Position numbers and translations under genes: made by a program
Part shown: positions 1 to 10,570 of the stretch, piece after piece
Position numbering within the stretch: position 1 is the first letter of the stretch
How the letters are laid out: each line of letters opens with the position of its first letter
Notes under the pieces: model-generated
Seen by the model: only the letters and a program-made list of their open reading frames with translations
What the model was told of the DNA's origin: nothing
Databases searched by the model: none
Assembly: GCF_000829435.1 (NCBI RefSeq)
Contig: NZ_JXRP01000019.1
Span: 310,001 to 374,000, forward strand
Length of the DNA stretch: 64,000 nt
Reading direction: 5' to 3'
Origin: Jeotgalibacillus soli
GTDB taxonomy: Bacteria > Bacillota > Bacilli > Bacillales > Jeotgalibacillaceae

Positions 1-328
1 TCTTGTCTGTCTTTAATCCAAAAACGATAAATAATATGACAAAAAACGACAGAATTGCCGTTTGCAAAGTAATTGACAATTCAGTAAAATAAAGAACAAC
101 GAAAGATGCAATTGATAATAAAATTAGAAGCGAAGCTGGCTTTAAATAAATAGAAGCTTTTTCACCTAAAACAGATGACGTTTTTTTGTTCTTTCTCTTT
201 ACATCGGGCGCCTCTTCTCCTTGATTATAAAGAGCGATTAAGTAGTCGCAATAATGCTCAGGAAGTACTTTATTTGCTTTCCAATAGAGAATTTCATTCA
301 CAATTATTTTTTTTCGCTGATCATTCAT
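1..328 (-). CDS. Partial hypothetical membrane protein, C-terminus beyond window
   Basis: An open frame runs from an ATG at 328 to the window edge, giving 109 residues. The start has a GGATGTGA ribosome binding site 4 bases upstream. The soluble N-terminus contains a LLPEHYCDYL-like stretch (here VLPEHYCDYLIALY, about residues 21-34), which I recall from uncharacterised Bacillus proteins but cannot name. A basic linker follows, then two hydrophobic segments at about residues 66-82 and 87-104, so it looks like an integral membrane protein with a cytoplasmic N-terminal domain. A terminator separates it from sigA, so it is probably a separate transcription unit. Bacillus subtilis has cytochrome cccA at this position; this gene is not that. 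Function unknown. Confidence 0.7.
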   Translation of the reverse strand, partial: MNDQRKKIIVNEILYWKANKVLPEHYCDYLIALYNQGEEAPDVKRKNKKTSSVLGEKASIYLKPASLLILLSIASFVVLYFTELSITLQTAILSFFVILFIVFGLKTDK

Positions 329-492
329 GTAGTCACATCCATTTGACCCTGGCTTCACCAGTTAATTATTATGCTGCAGATTGCTGGACTCATCTATACA
401 AAACCATATTATATAAAAATAGTTATTTACCCATAAGAATAAATTCGGTCTTTTTTTGAAGAATCCTGCTTGTTTTTGTAAAATTTTAAATA

Positions 493-531
493 AGAAAAAC
501 CAATTCCCTTTTTCACAAAGAGAATTGGCTT
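493..531 (-). terminator. Rho-independent terminator after sigA
   Basis: The minus strand shows a 12-bp stem (CCAATTC extended through TCTTT, pairing with AAAGG and GAATTGG) with a GTGAA loop. It is followed by TTTTTCTTATTT. It lies about 10 bases after the sigA stop. Confidence 0.85.
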
Positions 532-540
532 TTAATCATC

Positions 541-1677
541 CTATTCTAAAAAATCTTTTAGTCTTTTGCTTCTGCTTGGATGGCGCAGCTTGCGCAATGC
601 TTTTGCTTCAATTTGTCGAATTCTTTCGCGTGTAACACCAAATACTTTCCCTACTTCTTCAAGCGTACGTGTACGCCCATCATCGAGTCCAAAGCGCAGT
701 CTAAGAACATTCTCTTCACGATCAGTTAAAGTGTCTAAAACGTCCTCTAGCTGCTCTTTGAGAAGTTCATATGCTGCATGCTCGGATGGTGATTGAGCTT
801 CAGAATCCTCGATAAAATCACCTAAATGAGAATCGTCTTCTTCGCCGATTGGGGTTTCAAGAGAAACTGGCTCTTGGGCAATTTTTAGGATTTCACGTAC
901 TTTTTCTGGTGTGAGATCCATTTCTTCAGAAATTTCTTCAGGAGAAGGCTCTCTTCCCAAGTCTTGAAGGAGTTGACGTTGAACACGAATTAATTTGTTG
1001 ATTGTTTCAACCATATGAACAGGAATTCGAATGGTTCTGGCTTGATCCGCAATTGCTCGTGTAATAGCTTGACGGATCCACCAGGTAGCATACGTACTGA
1101 ATTTAAAGCCTTTACGGTAGTCAAACTTTTCAACGGCTTTAATTAATCCCATATTTCCTTCTTGAATAAGATCTAAGAAGAGCATTCCGCGACCAACATA
1201 TCGCTTTGCAATACTGACTACGAGACGAAGATTGGCTTCTGCCAAACGGCGTTTCGCTTCTTCATCGCCTTCTTCGATCCGAGTCGCAAGTGATATTTCT
1301 TCTTGAGCGGATAAAAGGTCAACTCGACCGATTTCTTTTAAGTACATCCGAACCGGGTCATTAATTTTTACACCAGGAGGAACACTTAAATCATTTAGGT
1401 CAAATTCTGCCTCTTCTTTTCCAAGCTCGGTCACGCTAGGATCGCTATCTGCACCCTCATCACTTTCTTTAACAATCTCTACACCTTGTTCACCAAGCTG
1501 TTCATAAAATTCATCCATTTGGTCACTATCTAATTCAAAGCTAGCTAGCTTTTCTGCAAGATCCTCATAGGTAATTTCACCATTTTTTTTGCCTGCTTCA
1601 AGTAACTGTGCTTTGACGATATCCACCGTTACGACTTCAGTTTCTGATTGTTTGGAACGCGTTGACTTTTCAGCCAT
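541..1677 (-). CDS. sigA: RNA polymerase primary sigma factor SigA (RpoD)
   Basis: This is the housekeeping sigma factor that directs RNA polymerase to -10/-35 promoters. The 378 residues include an acidic region 1.1 (about 1-95), region 1.2 starting at [11 protein letters not shown] (107-117), and region 2 with [17 protein letters not shown] (169-185) and the -10 recognition stretch [13 protein letters not shown] (193-205). Region 3 is at about 215-290. Region 4 carries the helix-turn-helix [20 protein letters not shown] (338-357). Its length fits the Bacillus family (about 370). It is the last gene of the yqxD-dnaG-sigA macromolecular synthesis operon, with a GGAGGGG binding site in the 33-base gap after dnaG. 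No anomaly seen. Confidence 0.98.
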   Translation of the reverse strand: MAEKSTRSKQSETEVVTVDIVKAQLLEAGKKNGEITYEDLAEKLASFELDSDQMDEFYEQLGEQGVEIVKESDEGADSDPSVTELGKEEAEFDLNDLSVPPGVKINDPVRMYLKEIGRVDLLSAQEEISLATRIEEGDEEAKRRLAEANLRLVVSIAKRYVGRGMLFLDLIQEGNMGLIKAVEKFDYRKGFKFSTYATWWIRQAITRAIADQARTIRIPVHMVETINKLIRVQRQLLQDLGREPSPEEISEEMDLTPEKVREILKIAQEPVSLETPIGEEDDSHLGDFIEDSEAQSPSEHAAYELLKEQLEDVLDTLTDREENVLRLRFGLDDGRTRTLEEVGKVFGVTRERIRQIEAKALRKLRHPSRSKRLKDFLE

Positions 1678-1710
1678 ATGTTCCCCTCCTTCCAGCTTCC
1701 TTATACATCT

Positions 1711-3528
1711 TTATCGCTTTAAAGCTTTACGAAGCTTAATAATCTCCATACCGATCTCCGCAGCTCTTCGATAATCTTTACGACGCTCAGCTTCTTTTTC
1801 TTCGGATTCTTTTTCCTTTATTTTCAACATCTTTTGATATTTTAACACTTCTAATACATAATCATTCAGTTCTTCTTTTCCAACTTCCGGATTTATCTCC
1901 ATCATACTTACCTCGGTAGCAAACGCTCGAAGATGCCGATCAGGCAAAATTTGTACGAATGCTCCTGGATCTGCTTGATGTCCTGACTCATAAAATGCAA
2001 GAAGATATGTTAATATGGCCTGATGCTCATCTTTATTTAAAATCGCTCCATTTAAAAGCGCTTGAACGGTATAAGCTGTGTCTTCATTGACCATCATATG
2101 AGCAAGGAGTCTTCTTTCAGCAGTTTGATACGCTGGCATTAACATGGATCTGCGTTGAGGGATTGCTGCTGTCTGGACAGCCGGCTTTCTCAGATCCGAA
2201 TTTGTCTTTGTGAAGCGGGGAGCAATATCATTTAATTGTGCTTGAAGAGATTCAAGTGAAATATCAAATTCATCGGATAACTGTTTAAGATATAATTCTT
2301 TCTCAACAGCACCTGATAAAAAGGCTATTTCTTTTAAGGCAGCAGAAATATAGTTAATTCTGCCATCTTCCGTTTGCAGATTTTTACCGAAGCGGTGATA
2401 GCGCATTTTAAAGGCCATCAGCGAAACACTCGAGTCAATCACCTCTTGGCGAAATGCTTTTCCACCATGTTTTTGAATGTAATCATCGGGATCGAGCTTA
2501 CCCGGCAGAACGGCTACTTTCACGGCAAGTCCTTTAGCCGTTATCTCTTTTGACGCTCGATACGATGCTTCAACACCCGCCTGATCACCGTCATAGCAAA
2601 GAATTACCTGATTTGTTAATCGTTTAATCATTTGAATATGCTGGTCAGAAATGGAGGTTCCCATTGTCGCAATTCCATGGCCTACATACTCGTTTGATGA
2701 TATAACGTCTGCAAAGCCTTCATACAATACAACGGACTGTTCACGTCTTATCGAGCCTCGAGCACGATGATAGTTAAACAGCAGCTTATTTTTTTGAAAT
2801 AATGGCGTTTCCGGGCTATTTAAATATTTGGGTTCATCTGATGTCGGTTGAATGATTCTGCCTGAAAAGGCCACGACTTGCCCACGATCGTTTTCAATAG
2901 GGAACATAACACGTCCCCTGAAACGGTCAAAATATGAACCATCATCACGTTTAATAACAAGTCCCGCTTGCTCCATAGATGGCAAATCAAAACCTTTATT
3001 TTTCAGAAACTGTGCAGTGAAATCCCAGCTAGGAAGAGCCCAGCCAACCTTAAACGTTTTTAGCTGCTCTTCATTAAACCCTCTTGAATACATATATTCC
3101 AGTGCTTCTTGACCTTCAGATGTATTCAATAATAGATGATGATAAAACTTTGCAAGCAGATCATGAGCTTCAAGATGATTTTTGTAAGAAATGTCTTCCT
3201 GCTGCTCACTGCGATTGTTTTTGTCCGGTTCAACGTTAACTGAGATGCCTGTTCGTGACCCCAGCTGTAAAACAGCTTCCTGGAATGTAACACCATCATG
3301 ATCCATTAAAAAGGTGTATACATTTCCACCAGCGCCACAACCAAAGCAATGAAAAATTTGTTTATCAGGTGAGACGGAAAAAGAAGGTGAATTCTCGCCA
3401 TGAAAAGGGCATAAGCCGAAGTAATTTCGCCCCTGTTTCTTCAACTGGACAAAATCGCTGATAATGTCGACAATGTCTGTTTTTCGACGAATCTCTTCAA
3501 CCGTCTCCTCTGGAATTCGTTCATTCAC
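1711..3528 (-). CDS. dnaG: DNA primase DnaG
   Basis: DnaG synthesises RNA primers for chromosome replication at the fork, recruited by the replicative helicase. I chose the GTG at 3528 (605 residues) because GGTGGTG lies 5 bases upstream and the product then begins VNERIPEE, matching the family start. An in-frame ATG at 3576 overlaps the yqxD stop but would add 16 unlike residues. The CHC2 zinc finger uses C40, H43, C61 and C64. The TOPRIM domain has the catalytic E270 in YEGFAD and D313/D315 in CYDGDQAG. The C-terminal third is the helicase-interaction region. It sits between yqxD and sigA in one operon. Confidence 0.96.
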   Translation of the reverse strand: MNERIPEETVEEIRRKTDIVDIISDFVQLKKQGRNYFGLCPFHGENSPSFSVSPDKQIFHCFGCGAGGNVYTFLMDHDGVTFQEAVLQLGSRTGISVNVEPDKNNRSEQQEDISYKNHLEAHDLLAKFYHHLLLNTSEGQEALEYMYSRGFNEEQLKTFKVGWALPSWDFTAQFLKNKGFDLPSMEQAGLVIKRDDGSYFDRFRGRVMFPIENDRGQVVAFSGRIIQPTSDEPKYLNSPETPLFQKNKLLFNYHRARGSIRREQSVVLYEGFADVISSNEYVGHGIATMGTSISDQHIQMIKRLTNQVILCYDGDQAGVEASYRASKEITAKGLAVKVAVLPGKLDPDDYIQKHGGKAFRQEVIDSSVSLMAFKMRYHRFGKNLQTEDGRINYISAALKEIAFLSGAVEKELYLKQLSDEFDISLESLQAQLNDIAPRFTKTNSDLRKPAVQTAAIPQRRSMLMPAYQTAERRLLAHMMVNEDTAYTVQALLNGAILNKDEHQAILTYLLAFYESGHQADPGAFVQILPDRHLRAFATEVSMMEINPEVGKEELNDYVLEVLKYQKMLKIKEKESEEKEAERRKDYRRAAEIGMEIIKLRKALKR

Positions 3529-3572
3529 GAAAACACCACCATCTATTGTGATACTATAAAATTCGCCAAAAA

Positions 3573-4070
3573 TCATTCATTTCCTGCATGTCTTATTAAA
3601 AATTTATTTAAGTTGACGGAAAATCGTTCAATATCTTGAGAGGTGATTTTTTTAGGGCCGCCTCCATACCTGCCTTTTTTTCGTTCTACCTGATACAAAT
3701 AACGAAAGGACAAGCTGGTATCAATATTTTCTTCTCTGTATTCTGTTCCCCTTGTAGAAAAGGCATAAACACCCTTTGACAATGCTAAAGAAGCAAGTCC
3801 AATGTCCTGGGTGATCACAAGATCTCCTTTTTGTACATTGTTTAAAATAAATAAGTCCACCGCTTCTCTTCCATCGTCAATAAAGGTCCAATATCGTTTA
3901 TCAGCATTCAAACTGAAATGCTGATACGATGCAACAAATTGGCAATGGATGTTGTAGGCAGCTGCAAGCCTTTCGATCACCTCTCTTATTTCCTTAGGAC
4001 AAGCATCAGCATCAATAAAAAGCATTACATTTTCACTTTGTCTATCCATGACCATATTTATTCTACACAA
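3573..4070 (-). CDS. yqxD: YqxD/YaiI family protein (UPF0178, DUF188)
   Basis: Small conserved protein of the DUF188 family, which has a PIN-like nuclease fold; its cellular role is not established. Family signatures are FIDADACPKEIREVI near residue 20, DLVITQDIGLASLAL and YAFSTRGTEY in the middle, and GRYGGGPKKIT near the end. The start is set at TTG (4068-4070) because AGGAGGAG lies 9 bases upstream. This adds about 15 residues before the usual start at MLFIDAD. It is the first gene of the yqxD-dnaG-sigA operon. The dnaG frame opens 45 bases after its stop. Confidence 0.88.
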   Translation of the reverse strand: MCRINMVMDRQSENVMLFIDADACPKEIREVIERLAAAYNIHCQFVASYQHFSLNADKRYWTFIDDGREAVDLFILNNVQKGDLVITQDIGLASLALSKGVYAFSTRGTEYREENIDTSLSFRYLYQVERKKGRYGGGPKKITSQDIERFSVNLNKFLIRHAGNE

Positions 4071-4190
4071 ATCGCAGAACTCCTCCTATTTACAGAAAGG
4101 AATCATTTAAAATGTCTTTTATCACAATTTTTTATTATAGTATAGAGTGCGCAATTTCGCCATCATTATGTTTCAATTTCCCCAAAACAA

Positions 4191-4248
4191 AAAACTCAGG
4201 GACATTTGATCGATGCACGCTGCTTTAAGAGCTGCCCCAGAGTTTTCA
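4191..4248 (-). terminator. Terminator after ppsR
   Basis: On the minus strand AAAACTC plus GGGGCA pairs with TGTCCC plus GAGTTTT across one T-T mismatch, around a loop of about 30 bases. A run of T follows. It begins at the ppsR stop. Confidence 0.65.
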
Positions 4249-5058
4249 TTATTTTCCATAAACATCATTTAGAATAAGATTGGCTGTTTCTTCAACTGCT
4301 TTATTTGTTACATCAATCACCTGGCAGTTAATTTTTTTTACGACTTCTTCAAAATGAGTAAGTTCTTCTTGAATGCGGTCCATTTGCGCATATGCTGCTC
4401 CATCACTAAGTCCAAGTGCCATCAAACGCTCTTTTCGAATATTATTTAGCTTATCAGGGCTAATTTTCAAGCCGTAGCATTTAGCCGGATTAACTTTGAA
4501 CAATTCACTTGGTGGATCAATTTCCGGTACAAGCGGCACGTTTGCTACTTTAAGCCTTTTATGAGCTAAATATTGGGACAATGGTGTTTTAGACGTCCTT
4601 GAAACACCAATAAGCACAATATCTGCCTTCAAAATGCCTCTCGGATCTCTTCCATCATCGTATTTCACGGCAAATTCGATGGCTTCAATTTTTTTAAAAT
4701 AATCTTCATCTAGTTTATGAACCATTCCTGGTTCATTGATTGGTTCTTCACCAGTAGCTGCTTGCAGGGAAGAAAGTATCGGACCAATTACATCATGGGC
4801 GATAATACGATGCATGGCTACCTGCTTCTCAATATATGCACGCATATCAGGCTTTACAAGTGTATAAACAATAATCGCGTTGTCTTCCTTTGCAAGTGCA
4901 ATAACCTCATCAATATTTGATGGGTCCTCCATATATGGAAAACGTTTGATCGTAACTGAGTTGCGGTGCTGTCTGAATTGACTTACACACGCCTTGGTTA
5001 CAAGCTCTGCTGTCTCTCCAACTGAATCTGATACAACATATAATAAAATTTCTTTCAT
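4249..5058 (-). CDS. ppsR: Pyruvate,phosphate dikinase/PEP synthetase regulatory protein (DUF299, YqfL)
   Basis: Bifunctional serine/threonine kinase and Pi-dependent pyrophosphorylase family that controls phosphoenolpyruvate-forming dikinases. In B. subtilis the homologue YqfL works with CcpN in gluconeogenic control. The protein opens with [14 protein letters not shown] (residues 7-20), the family signature, and has the nucleotide-binding [11 protein letters not shown] at 151-161. I start it at the ATG at 5058 (269 residues) because GGGGTGG lies 8 bases upstream. The GTG at 5070 would put the binding site inside the gene. It follows ccpN by 24 bases, the conserved ccpN-yqfL pairing. Confidence 0.93.
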   Translation of the reverse strand: MKEILLYVVSDSVGETAELVTKACVSQFRQHRNSVTIKRFPYMEDPSNIDEVIALAKEDNAIIVYTLVKPDMRAYIEKQVAMHRIIAHDVIGPILSSLQAATGEEPINEPGMVHKLDEDYFKKIEAIEFAVKYDDGRDPRGILKADIVLIGVSRTSKTPLSQYLAHKRLKVANVPLVPEIDPPSELFKVNPAKCYGLKISPDKLNNIRKERLMALGLSDGAAYAQMDRIQEELTHFEEVVKKINCQVIDVTNKAVEETANLILNDVYGK

Positions 5059-5082
5059 TTTTGGCGCCACCCCTATGACTTA

Positions 5083-5718
5083 CTACATCTCATCCTTTGA
5101 TAAACTGACAAAGGCCTTTGTAATATTTGTTTTTGTAATTCTTCCAAATACCTCAAATCCACCCTCAACCTCTCTTACGACCGGAAGCGAATCAATTTGT
5201 TTATCAATCAGTTTTGAAGCTACATGCACAAGCAGATCGTCTCCCCCGCACACCGTCACATTTGGCATCCGAGTCATAATTACGTTTATAGGAAGACTTG
5301 TTAAATCCTGCTGCCCAATACTGGCACGAAGTAAATCCTTCCTCGACACAACACCAACTAATAATGATTTTTGGTCTACCACAAACATGGTCCCCACATC
5401 TTCTAAGAACATGTGACAAATTGCATCGTATACAGAAAAGTTTTCGTGTACTACAACAGGCAACGATTGATAATCTTTTACATATAATTTTTTTAAGTTT
5501 TCAGTCAATAACTGCGAACCGGATTTCCCAGTATAAAAATAGCCTACACGAGGTCTTGCATCTAAAAAACCAGCCATTGTTAAAATAGCCAAATCTGGCC
5601 TTAAGGTTGCTCTTGTTAAATTAAGCCGCTCTGCTATTTGCTCACCAGTAATCGGTCCATTTCCCTTTACAATTTGTAAAATCTCTTGTTGCCTTTTATT
5701 TAATTCGATCGGAATCAC
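5083..5718 (-). CDS. ccpN: Transcriptional repressor CcpN
   Basis: CcpN represses gluconeogenic genes (gapB, pckA in B. subtilis) under glycolytic conditions. The N-terminal winged helix spans about residues 3-60, with the recognition stretch LTRATLRPDLAILT. Two CBS domains follow (about 70-130 and 140-205), which in the family bind adenine nucleotides. The sequence follows B. subtilis CcpN closely throughout. The start is uncertain. Homology favours the GTG at 5718, but the best anti-SD match, AGGTGGTGAT, overlaps that codon. A TAG lies directly before the GTG at 5721, so no earlier start exists. It is divergent from the glyS leader. Confidence 0.93.
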   Translation of the reverse strand: MIPIELNKRQQEILQIVKGNGPITGEQIAERLNLTRATLRPDLAILTMAGFLDARPRVGYFYTGKSGSQLLTENLKKLYVKDYQSLPVVVHENFSVYDAICHMFLEDVGTMFVVDQKSLLVGVVSRKDLLRASIGQQDLTSLPINVIMTRMPNVTVCGGDDLLVHVASKLIDKQIDSLPVVREVEGGFEVFGRITKTNITKAFVSLSKDEM

Positions 5719-5721
5719 CAC

Positions 5722-5940
5722 CTAGCAGCAATGAAAAATGTCATACTGTTTTTCAATATTATATACTAAAAGAAAGTATTCGCCTATATGTAAGTCTTTT
5801 TCGTTCGAAAACCTGCTTTTACAATGTAACGTGTATCAATTAAATGATCAAATATTTTGTTCATCCGGATTATAAAAAAGAGCATGTTGAGATTTCATAA
5901 ACTTCGTGGTAGGATAATTCATATCAGCTTTAACTATATG
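5722..5940. other. Divergent intergenic region between ccpN and the glyS T-box
   Basis: No gene is visible. On the minus strand a perfect TATAAT (5758-5763) lies 40 bases before ccpN, but no convincing -35 sits 17 bases upstream. On the plus strand TTGAGA and TAGGAT near 5887-5915 could serve the T-box leader. The rest shows nothing I can assign. Confidence 0.5.
5887..5915 (+). promoter_or_regulatory. Candidate SigA promoter for the glyS leader
   Basis: TTGAGA (5887-5892), 17-base spacer, TAGGAT (5910-5915). The -10 is two bases from consensus. An alternative GATAAT at 5913-5918 would need a 20-base spacer. Confidence 0.4.
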
Positions 5941-5941
5941 A

Positions 5942-6137
5942 TGCGCAATGAAGGAAAATGAGTACTTGCACAAAATAAAGCGACTAGGGATAGTGAAAGC
6001 CTAGCAAGCAAGGAAATGGCGTTCCTGAGCAATGCAATGATGAAAGTGGATGCGCCCAGCGCATCAACTAGGGTGGAACCGCGGACATGATGCTCCGTCC
6101 CTAGGCTTATAATAAGCCTAGGGACGGAGCTTTTTTA
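5942..6137 (+). promoter_or_regulatory. Glycine T-box riboswitch of glyS
   Basis: The leader has the GA-rich motif of Stem I (ATGAAGGAAAATGAGTA near 5947-5963). The conserved T-box AGGGTGGAACCGCGG is at 6069-6083. A Stem III hairpin GATGCGC/GCGCATC lies just before it. The terminator is a 17-bp perfect stem (6092-6108 with 6114-6130) plus a T run. The likely specifier is GGC (glycine) at 6018-6020, followed by TTCCTGAGC as in other T-boxes. Uncharged tRNA-Gly should stabilise the antiterminator and allow glyS transcription. The specifier is an inference; the T-box and terminator are clear. Confidence 0.9.
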
Positions 6138-6166
6138 TGTAAAATGAACTAAAAGGAGAGCTGTAT

Positions 6167-7543
6167 ATGTCATCAATGGAAGAAATTGTACAATTAGCAA
6201 AGCATAGAGGATTTGTGTTTCCAGGTTCTGAAATTTATGGTGGACTTGCAAACACATGGGATTACGGTCCGCTAGGGGTCGAGCTTAAAAACAATATTAA
6301 AAAAGCATGGTGGAAAAAGTTCATTCAAGAATCACCATACAATGTCGGTCTTGACGCCGCGATTTTAATGAATCCAAAAACATGGGAAGCATCTGGTCAC
6401 GTTGGTAACTTCAATGACCCAATGCTTGATTGTAAACACTGTAAATCAAGACATCGTGCTGATAAATTAATTGAATCAGCCATTGAAGCCAAAGGTCAGG
6501 AATTGATTGTTGACGGTCTTCCATTCTCAAGAATGCAAGAGCTAATCATTGAACATGATATCTCTTGTCCAAACTGCGGAAGCAAAGACTTTACGGAAAT
6601 CCGTCAATTTAATTTGATGTTTAAAACATTCCAAGGCGTTACCGAGGCATCGACGAACGAGATCTTTCTTCGTCCGGAAACAGCACAAGGAATCTTTGTT
6701 AACTTTAAAAATGTACAGCGTACCATGAGAAAGAAAGTTCCATTTGGAATTGGTCAAATCGGAAAAAGCTTTAGAAATGAAATAACACCAGGGAATTTTA
6801 CCTTCCGTACAAGAGAATTTGAACAAATGGAGATAGAATTTTTCTGTAAGCCAGGTGAAGATCTTGAATGGCACAGCTACTGGCGTGAATTTTGTAAAAA
6901 CTGGCTGCTAAACCTGGGAATGCAAGAAGACAGCATGCGCTTGCGAGACCATGATGAAGATGAGCTATCTCACTACAGCAATGCAACTACCGATATTGAA
7001 TATCGCTTCCCATTTGGCTGGGGTGAGCTTTGGGGGATTGCAGATCGTACTGATTTTGATTTGAAACGGCATATGGAGCATTCAGGTGAGGATTTCACCT
7101 ACATTGACCCTCAAACAAATGAGCGTTTTGTCCCTTATTGCATCGAACCATCACTGGGTGCAGACCGTGTAACACTTGCATTCTTATGTAATGCTTTTGA
7201 GCAGGAGGAGCTTGAAAACGAAAGCCGTACAGTTTTGCGTTTCCATCCTGCCATTGCACCGTTTAAAGCAGCTATACTTCCTCTGTCTAAAAAGCTTAGT
7301 GAAGAAGCCGCTAAAGTGCACCAGGAGCTGGCTGCAGACTTTATGGTTGACTTTGATGAGTCTCAGTCCATCGGGAAGCGTTACCGTCGCCAAGACGAAA
7401 TTGGAACTCCATTCTGTATTACCTTTGACTTTGATTCATTAGAGGACAAACAAGTAACCGTTCGTCATCGTGATTCAATGGAGCAGGTGAGAATGCCAAT
7501 CTCTGAAGTAAAAGCCTTCTTAACAAAAGAAATTCAATTTTAA
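6167..7543 (+). CDS. glyS: Glycyl-tRNA synthetase, single-chain homodimeric type
   Basis: Class II synthetase that charges tRNA-Gly in the cytoplasm. The 458-residue chain starts with the family stretch [17 protein letters not shown]. Motif 2 is in [20 protein letters not shown]. Motif 3 is near [13 protein letters not shown]. The anticodon-binding domain occupies the last 110 residues. A zinc-type CKHCKS...CPNCGS pair lies in the insertion. The start ATG has AAAGGAG 8 bases upstream. B. subtilis has the unrelated two-subunit GlyQ/GlyS enzyme at this locus; this genome carries the eukaryote-like alpha2 form, as B. cereus does. It is controlled by the upstream T-box. Confidence 0.96.
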   Translation: MSSMEEIVQLAKHRGFVFPGSEIYGGLANTWDYGPLGVELKNNIKKAWWKKFIQESPYNVGLDAAILMNPKTWEASGHVGNFNDPMLDCKHCKSRHRADKLIESAIEAKGQELIVDGLPFSRMQELIIEHDISCPNCGSKDFTEIRQFNLMFKTFQGVTEASTNEIFLRPETAQGIFVNFKNVQRTMRKKVPFGIGQIGKSFRNEITPGNFTFRTREFEQMEIEFFCKPGEDLEWHSYWREFCKNWLLNLGMQEDSMRLRDHDEDELSHYSNATTDIEYRFPFGWGELWGIADRTDFDLKRHMEHSGEDFTYIDPQTNERFVPYCIEPSLGADRVTLAFLCNAFEQEELENESRTVLRFHPAIAPFKAAILPLSKKLSEEAAKVHQELAADFMVDFDESQSIGKRYRRQDEIGTPFCITFDFDSLEDKQVTVRHRDSMEQVRMPISEVKAFLTKEIQF

Positions 7544-7554
7544 TCAAAAGGAGA

Positions 7555-7587
7555 GGAAGCTAACCATTATGGCTAGCTTCCTTTTTC
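7555..7587 (+). terminator. Terminator after glyS, shared with the end of recO
   Basis: GGAAGCTA pairs with TAGCTTCC, extended inside by CCA/TGG across one mismatch, followed by CTTTTT. The hairpin contains the recO stop codon on the other strand, so the convergent genes meet in it. Confidence 0.8.
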
Positions 7588-8370
7588 ATCACGTATATCA
7601 TCTTCCACTTTCTTTTCTTGTAATAACTCCTTCATACGGTCAAGCTGTTCAAGAAAATATCTGGACTTAACATATACACCTACATATTCGTCATAGTATG
7701 TTCGAATAACCTGCCGCAGCTCTTGTTTCGTTTTATCCTGGACTGAAATGGTTCCCAGCCTAGACAAATCGAAAACATAAAATAGCCTCAGCAATCGAAT
7801 CGTTTGTTCTGATACACGAAGCCTAAAATCATCAATGTGAGCACAACGGTGACATAATAGACCATTTTCACGAATTGAAAATCCAAACTGCCCTTCCGTT
7901 TCACCACAGTTTGCGCATTGATCTAATACAGGTTGAACACCATATACAGGGAGCAGCTTCATTTCAAAGATAAAACAAATCACTTCTTCGTCATATCCTT
8001 CATTAATAAAGGATAAGCACTGTAAAAAAAGCTCGAATAAAAAAGGGTTTATTTTATTATCCTCTACTGCTTTATCCAATAGATCGGCCATATATGATGC
8101 ATGAGCAGCTTTAAACAAGTCCTCTTTAATTATTCGCCAGGATGCGATCATATCTCCCTGCTGGAGCGTTCCCATTCCTGAACCTTTTTGGAATAAAAAA
8201 TGAGCATATGTAAAAAGCTGAGACACAGCAGATAATCTGCTATTCGCTTTTTTAGCTCCCCTTGCCATGACGGCTATTTTGCCAAGCTCTCTTGTATAAA
8301 TGGTGACTACTTTATTTGATTCACCATAATCATTTGTTCGAATCACGATACCTTCACATTTCTGGAGCAT
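7573..8370 (-). CDS. recO: DNA repair protein RecO
   Basis: RecO is a recombination mediator that helps load RecA onto SSB-coated single-stranded DNA. It has an N-terminal OB fold (about 1-80, GIVIRTNDYGESNKVVTIYT) and a helical C-terminal domain. The zinc site is C152, C155, C173, C176 (CANC...CHRC). The start is the ATG at 8370 (265 residues), with GGGGAGGA 7 bases upstream. An earlier in-frame start at 8403 adds 11 residues and has no binding site. It follows yqzL and era as in B. subtilis. Confidence 0.95.
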   Translation of the reverse strand: MLQKCEGIVIRTNDYGESNKVVTIYTRELGKIAVMARGAKKANSRLSAVSQLFTYAHFLFQKGSGMGTLQQGDMIASWRIIKEDLFKAAHASYMADLLDKAVEDNKINPFLFELFLQCLSFINEGYDEEVICFIFEMKLLPVYGVQPVLDQCANCGETEGQFGFSIRENGLLCHRCAHIDDFRLRVSEQTIRLLRLFYVFDLSRLGTISVQDKTKQELRQVIRTYYDEYVGVYVKSRYFLEQLDRMKELLQEKKVEDDIRDEKGS

Positions 8371-8413
8371 TTGACAATCCTCCCCGCTTAAGTAGAGCGG
8401 CAAACCAAGCTAA

Positions 8414-8563
8414 TTAATGTTGCGGGAAGGTTTGTGACTGCCATTCTTCTTCTGTTATAAGCATGTCTGACCGGATTTCGTCCTGCTCTTCTATCTCTTT
8501 CAGTAGAAGATACGTATCAATATTCCCAGTCTTACTAAATACTTTCCAGGTAAAATCAAGCAT
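8414..8563 (-). CDS. yqzL: YqzL family small protein
   Basis: A 49-residue product starts MLDFTWKVFSKTGNIDTYLL. This matches the YqzL family, which sits between era and recO throughout Bacillus. Its function is unknown. The ATG at 8563 has AAAGGA about 11 bases upstream, and the gene ends 43 bases before recO. The second half is acidic and less conserved. Confidence 0.85.
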   Translation of the reverse strand: MLDFTWKVFSKTGNIDTYLLLKEIEEQDEIRSDMLITEEEWQSQTFPQH

Positions 8564-8709
8564 ACGTCTCACGTCCTTTCATGTTTTATCCATGAATTAA
8601 CTTTACGACCTGATGTACTTTATTGTTCCACCCGACAGACTCAATCATGGCACGTAACATTTACCATTCCTTCCGACAGCAACCATCGCCCTGCTACTGC
8701 ATTTAACTC

Positions 8710-10027
<1,318 letters not shown>

Positions 10028-10192
10028 TCAGGTCAGTCAATAACTCTCTGGGGATTTTCACGCCCAGCCAGTTACAACCAATGATCGCTTTTTTCTTGAT
10101 TCGGAAAAAAGCTACTCAACGTATCATTTATTGTACTACATTTTATCCGAAAAGAAATGCATCGTCACAAGTTTAGCCCTAATGTAGCTGAA

Positions 10193-10567
10193 TTAGAAAA
10201 AAACAAGGCACCATTTGATTATTTTTGGAACAAAAATGACAATACCTACAATAAACGCCATACAAGCATAAATTAATACAGCTGCTGCTGAAGCATCCTT
10301 AGCCCGTTTAGCTAAAGGATGCTGCTCACGTGTAATAAGATCAACGCTTCGCTCTACGGCCGTGTTCATAAGCTCCGTTGATAATACACCTGTAATAGCC
10401 AATATAACAAAAAGCCATTCAATCGCATTAAGAGAGAACACAAAGCCCAGTACTACCATAGTCAATGCAACGCAGGCATGTATACGAAAATTTTGTTCAT
10501 TCTGCCATACATCAACAATCCCTTGCCAAGCATATTTGAATGAAGCAACCAATCTTTCATAGTCCAT
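10193..10567 (-). CDS. dgkA: Diacylglycerol kinase family membrane protein (undecaprenol kinase DgkA)
   Basis: Small trimeric membrane kinase; the Gram-positive members phosphorylate undecaprenol for the cell-wall lipid carrier pool. The 124 residues show an amphipathic N-terminus, three hydrophobic helices (about 32-48, 50-66, 95-113) and the catalytic signature ELMNTAVERSVDL (65-77). GAGG lies 9 bases before the ATG. It begins 3 bases after ybeY, so they are co-transcribed. Confidence 0.93.
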   Translation of the reverse strand: MDYERLVASFKYAWQGIVDVWQNEQNFRIHACVALTMVVLGFVFSLNAIEWLFVILAITGVLSTELMNTAVERSVDLITREQHPLAKRAKDASAAAVLIYACMAFIVGIVIFVPKIIKWCLVFF

Positions 10568-10570
10568 GTA

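Noticed and set aside
175..459. Plus-strand open frame of 94 codons at the left end
   Set aside because: It is antisense to the partial membrane protein gene, has no binding site, and its product has no family features.
8575..8640. Tiny minus-strand ORF (about 20 codons, MIESVGWNNK) between yqzL and era
   Set aside because: No ribosome binding site and too short to judge.
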